Source: an uncultured Maritalea sp.
GTDB taxonomy: Bacteria; Pseudomonadota; Alphaproteobacteria; Rhizobiales; Devosiaceae
NCBI GenBank assembly: GCA_913055925.1
Contig: CAJXLH010000194.1
Location: forward strand, 1-5,725
Length of the DNA: 5,725 bases
Reading direction: 5' to 3'
Shown here: piece after piece, positions 5,690-5,725 of the stretch
How positions within the stretch are numbered: the first letter of the stretch is position 1
Layout of the letters: each line of letters starts with the position of its first letter
Translations under genes and position numbers: made by a program
The notes under the pieces: generated by a model
Databases searched by the model: none
Told to the model about the DNA's origin: nothing
Seen by the model: only the letters and a program-made list of their open reading frames with translations

Positions 5690-5725
5690 TCGCTCGCAAC
5701 TCCTTCTGTTTGCAAATGTCTAGGC

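Noticed and set aside
1..5725. Search for CRISPR arrays, tRNA or rRNA genes, insertion sequences and long direct repeats
   Set aside because: None seen. Nearly every base is taken up by the seven coding regions, and no repeat unit or transposase motif was found by eye.

Overview
The window holds one continuous plus-strand gene run, cut at its left edge, that looks like a carbohydrate-acid uptake and breakdown operon of an alphaproteobacterium. The taxonomic guess rests on moderate GC content, four-base stop/start overlaps, good Shine-Dalgarno sites and overall resemblance of the proteins to homologues I recall from Hyphomicrobiales and Rhodobacterales. The genus cannot be fixed from this sequence.

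Layout: bases 2-847 are the 3' part of a TRAP transporter solute-binding protein gene (dctP type). A perfect 11-bp hairpin follows at 853-878, in the only real intergenic gap. Then come the small (dctQ, 898-1446) and large (dctM, 1443-2726) membrane subunits. They are followed by an LsrG/YgiN-like antibiotic-biosynthesis-monooxygenase (ABM) fold protein (2736-3023), a metallo-beta-lactamase-fold hydrolase of the N-acyl homoserine lactonase-like group (3023-3820), a DUF1537 acid-sugar kinase of the OtnK type (3817-5055) and a class II aldolase of the OtnC type (5048-5689). From dctQ onward, adjacent genes overlap by 1 to 8 bases or are 9 bases apart, so the genes are very probably co-transcribed and translationally coupled. 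The last 36 bases hold no complete feature, though a minus-strand reading frame may end there.

Working model (inference): the TRAP system imports a four-carbon or similar sugar acid, or its lactone. The lactonase-like enzyme opens a lactone ring. The kinase and aldolase/decarboxylase then convert a 3-oxo-tetronate to dihydroxyacetone phosphate and CO2, as established for the OtnK/OtnC pathway. The dehydrogenase (LtnD or DenD) and the isomerase (OtnI) of the classical pathway are not in the window. The combination of a lactonase-like enzyme and an LsrG-like protein, both known from quorum-signal turnover families, inside a sugar-acid operon is the most interesting point.
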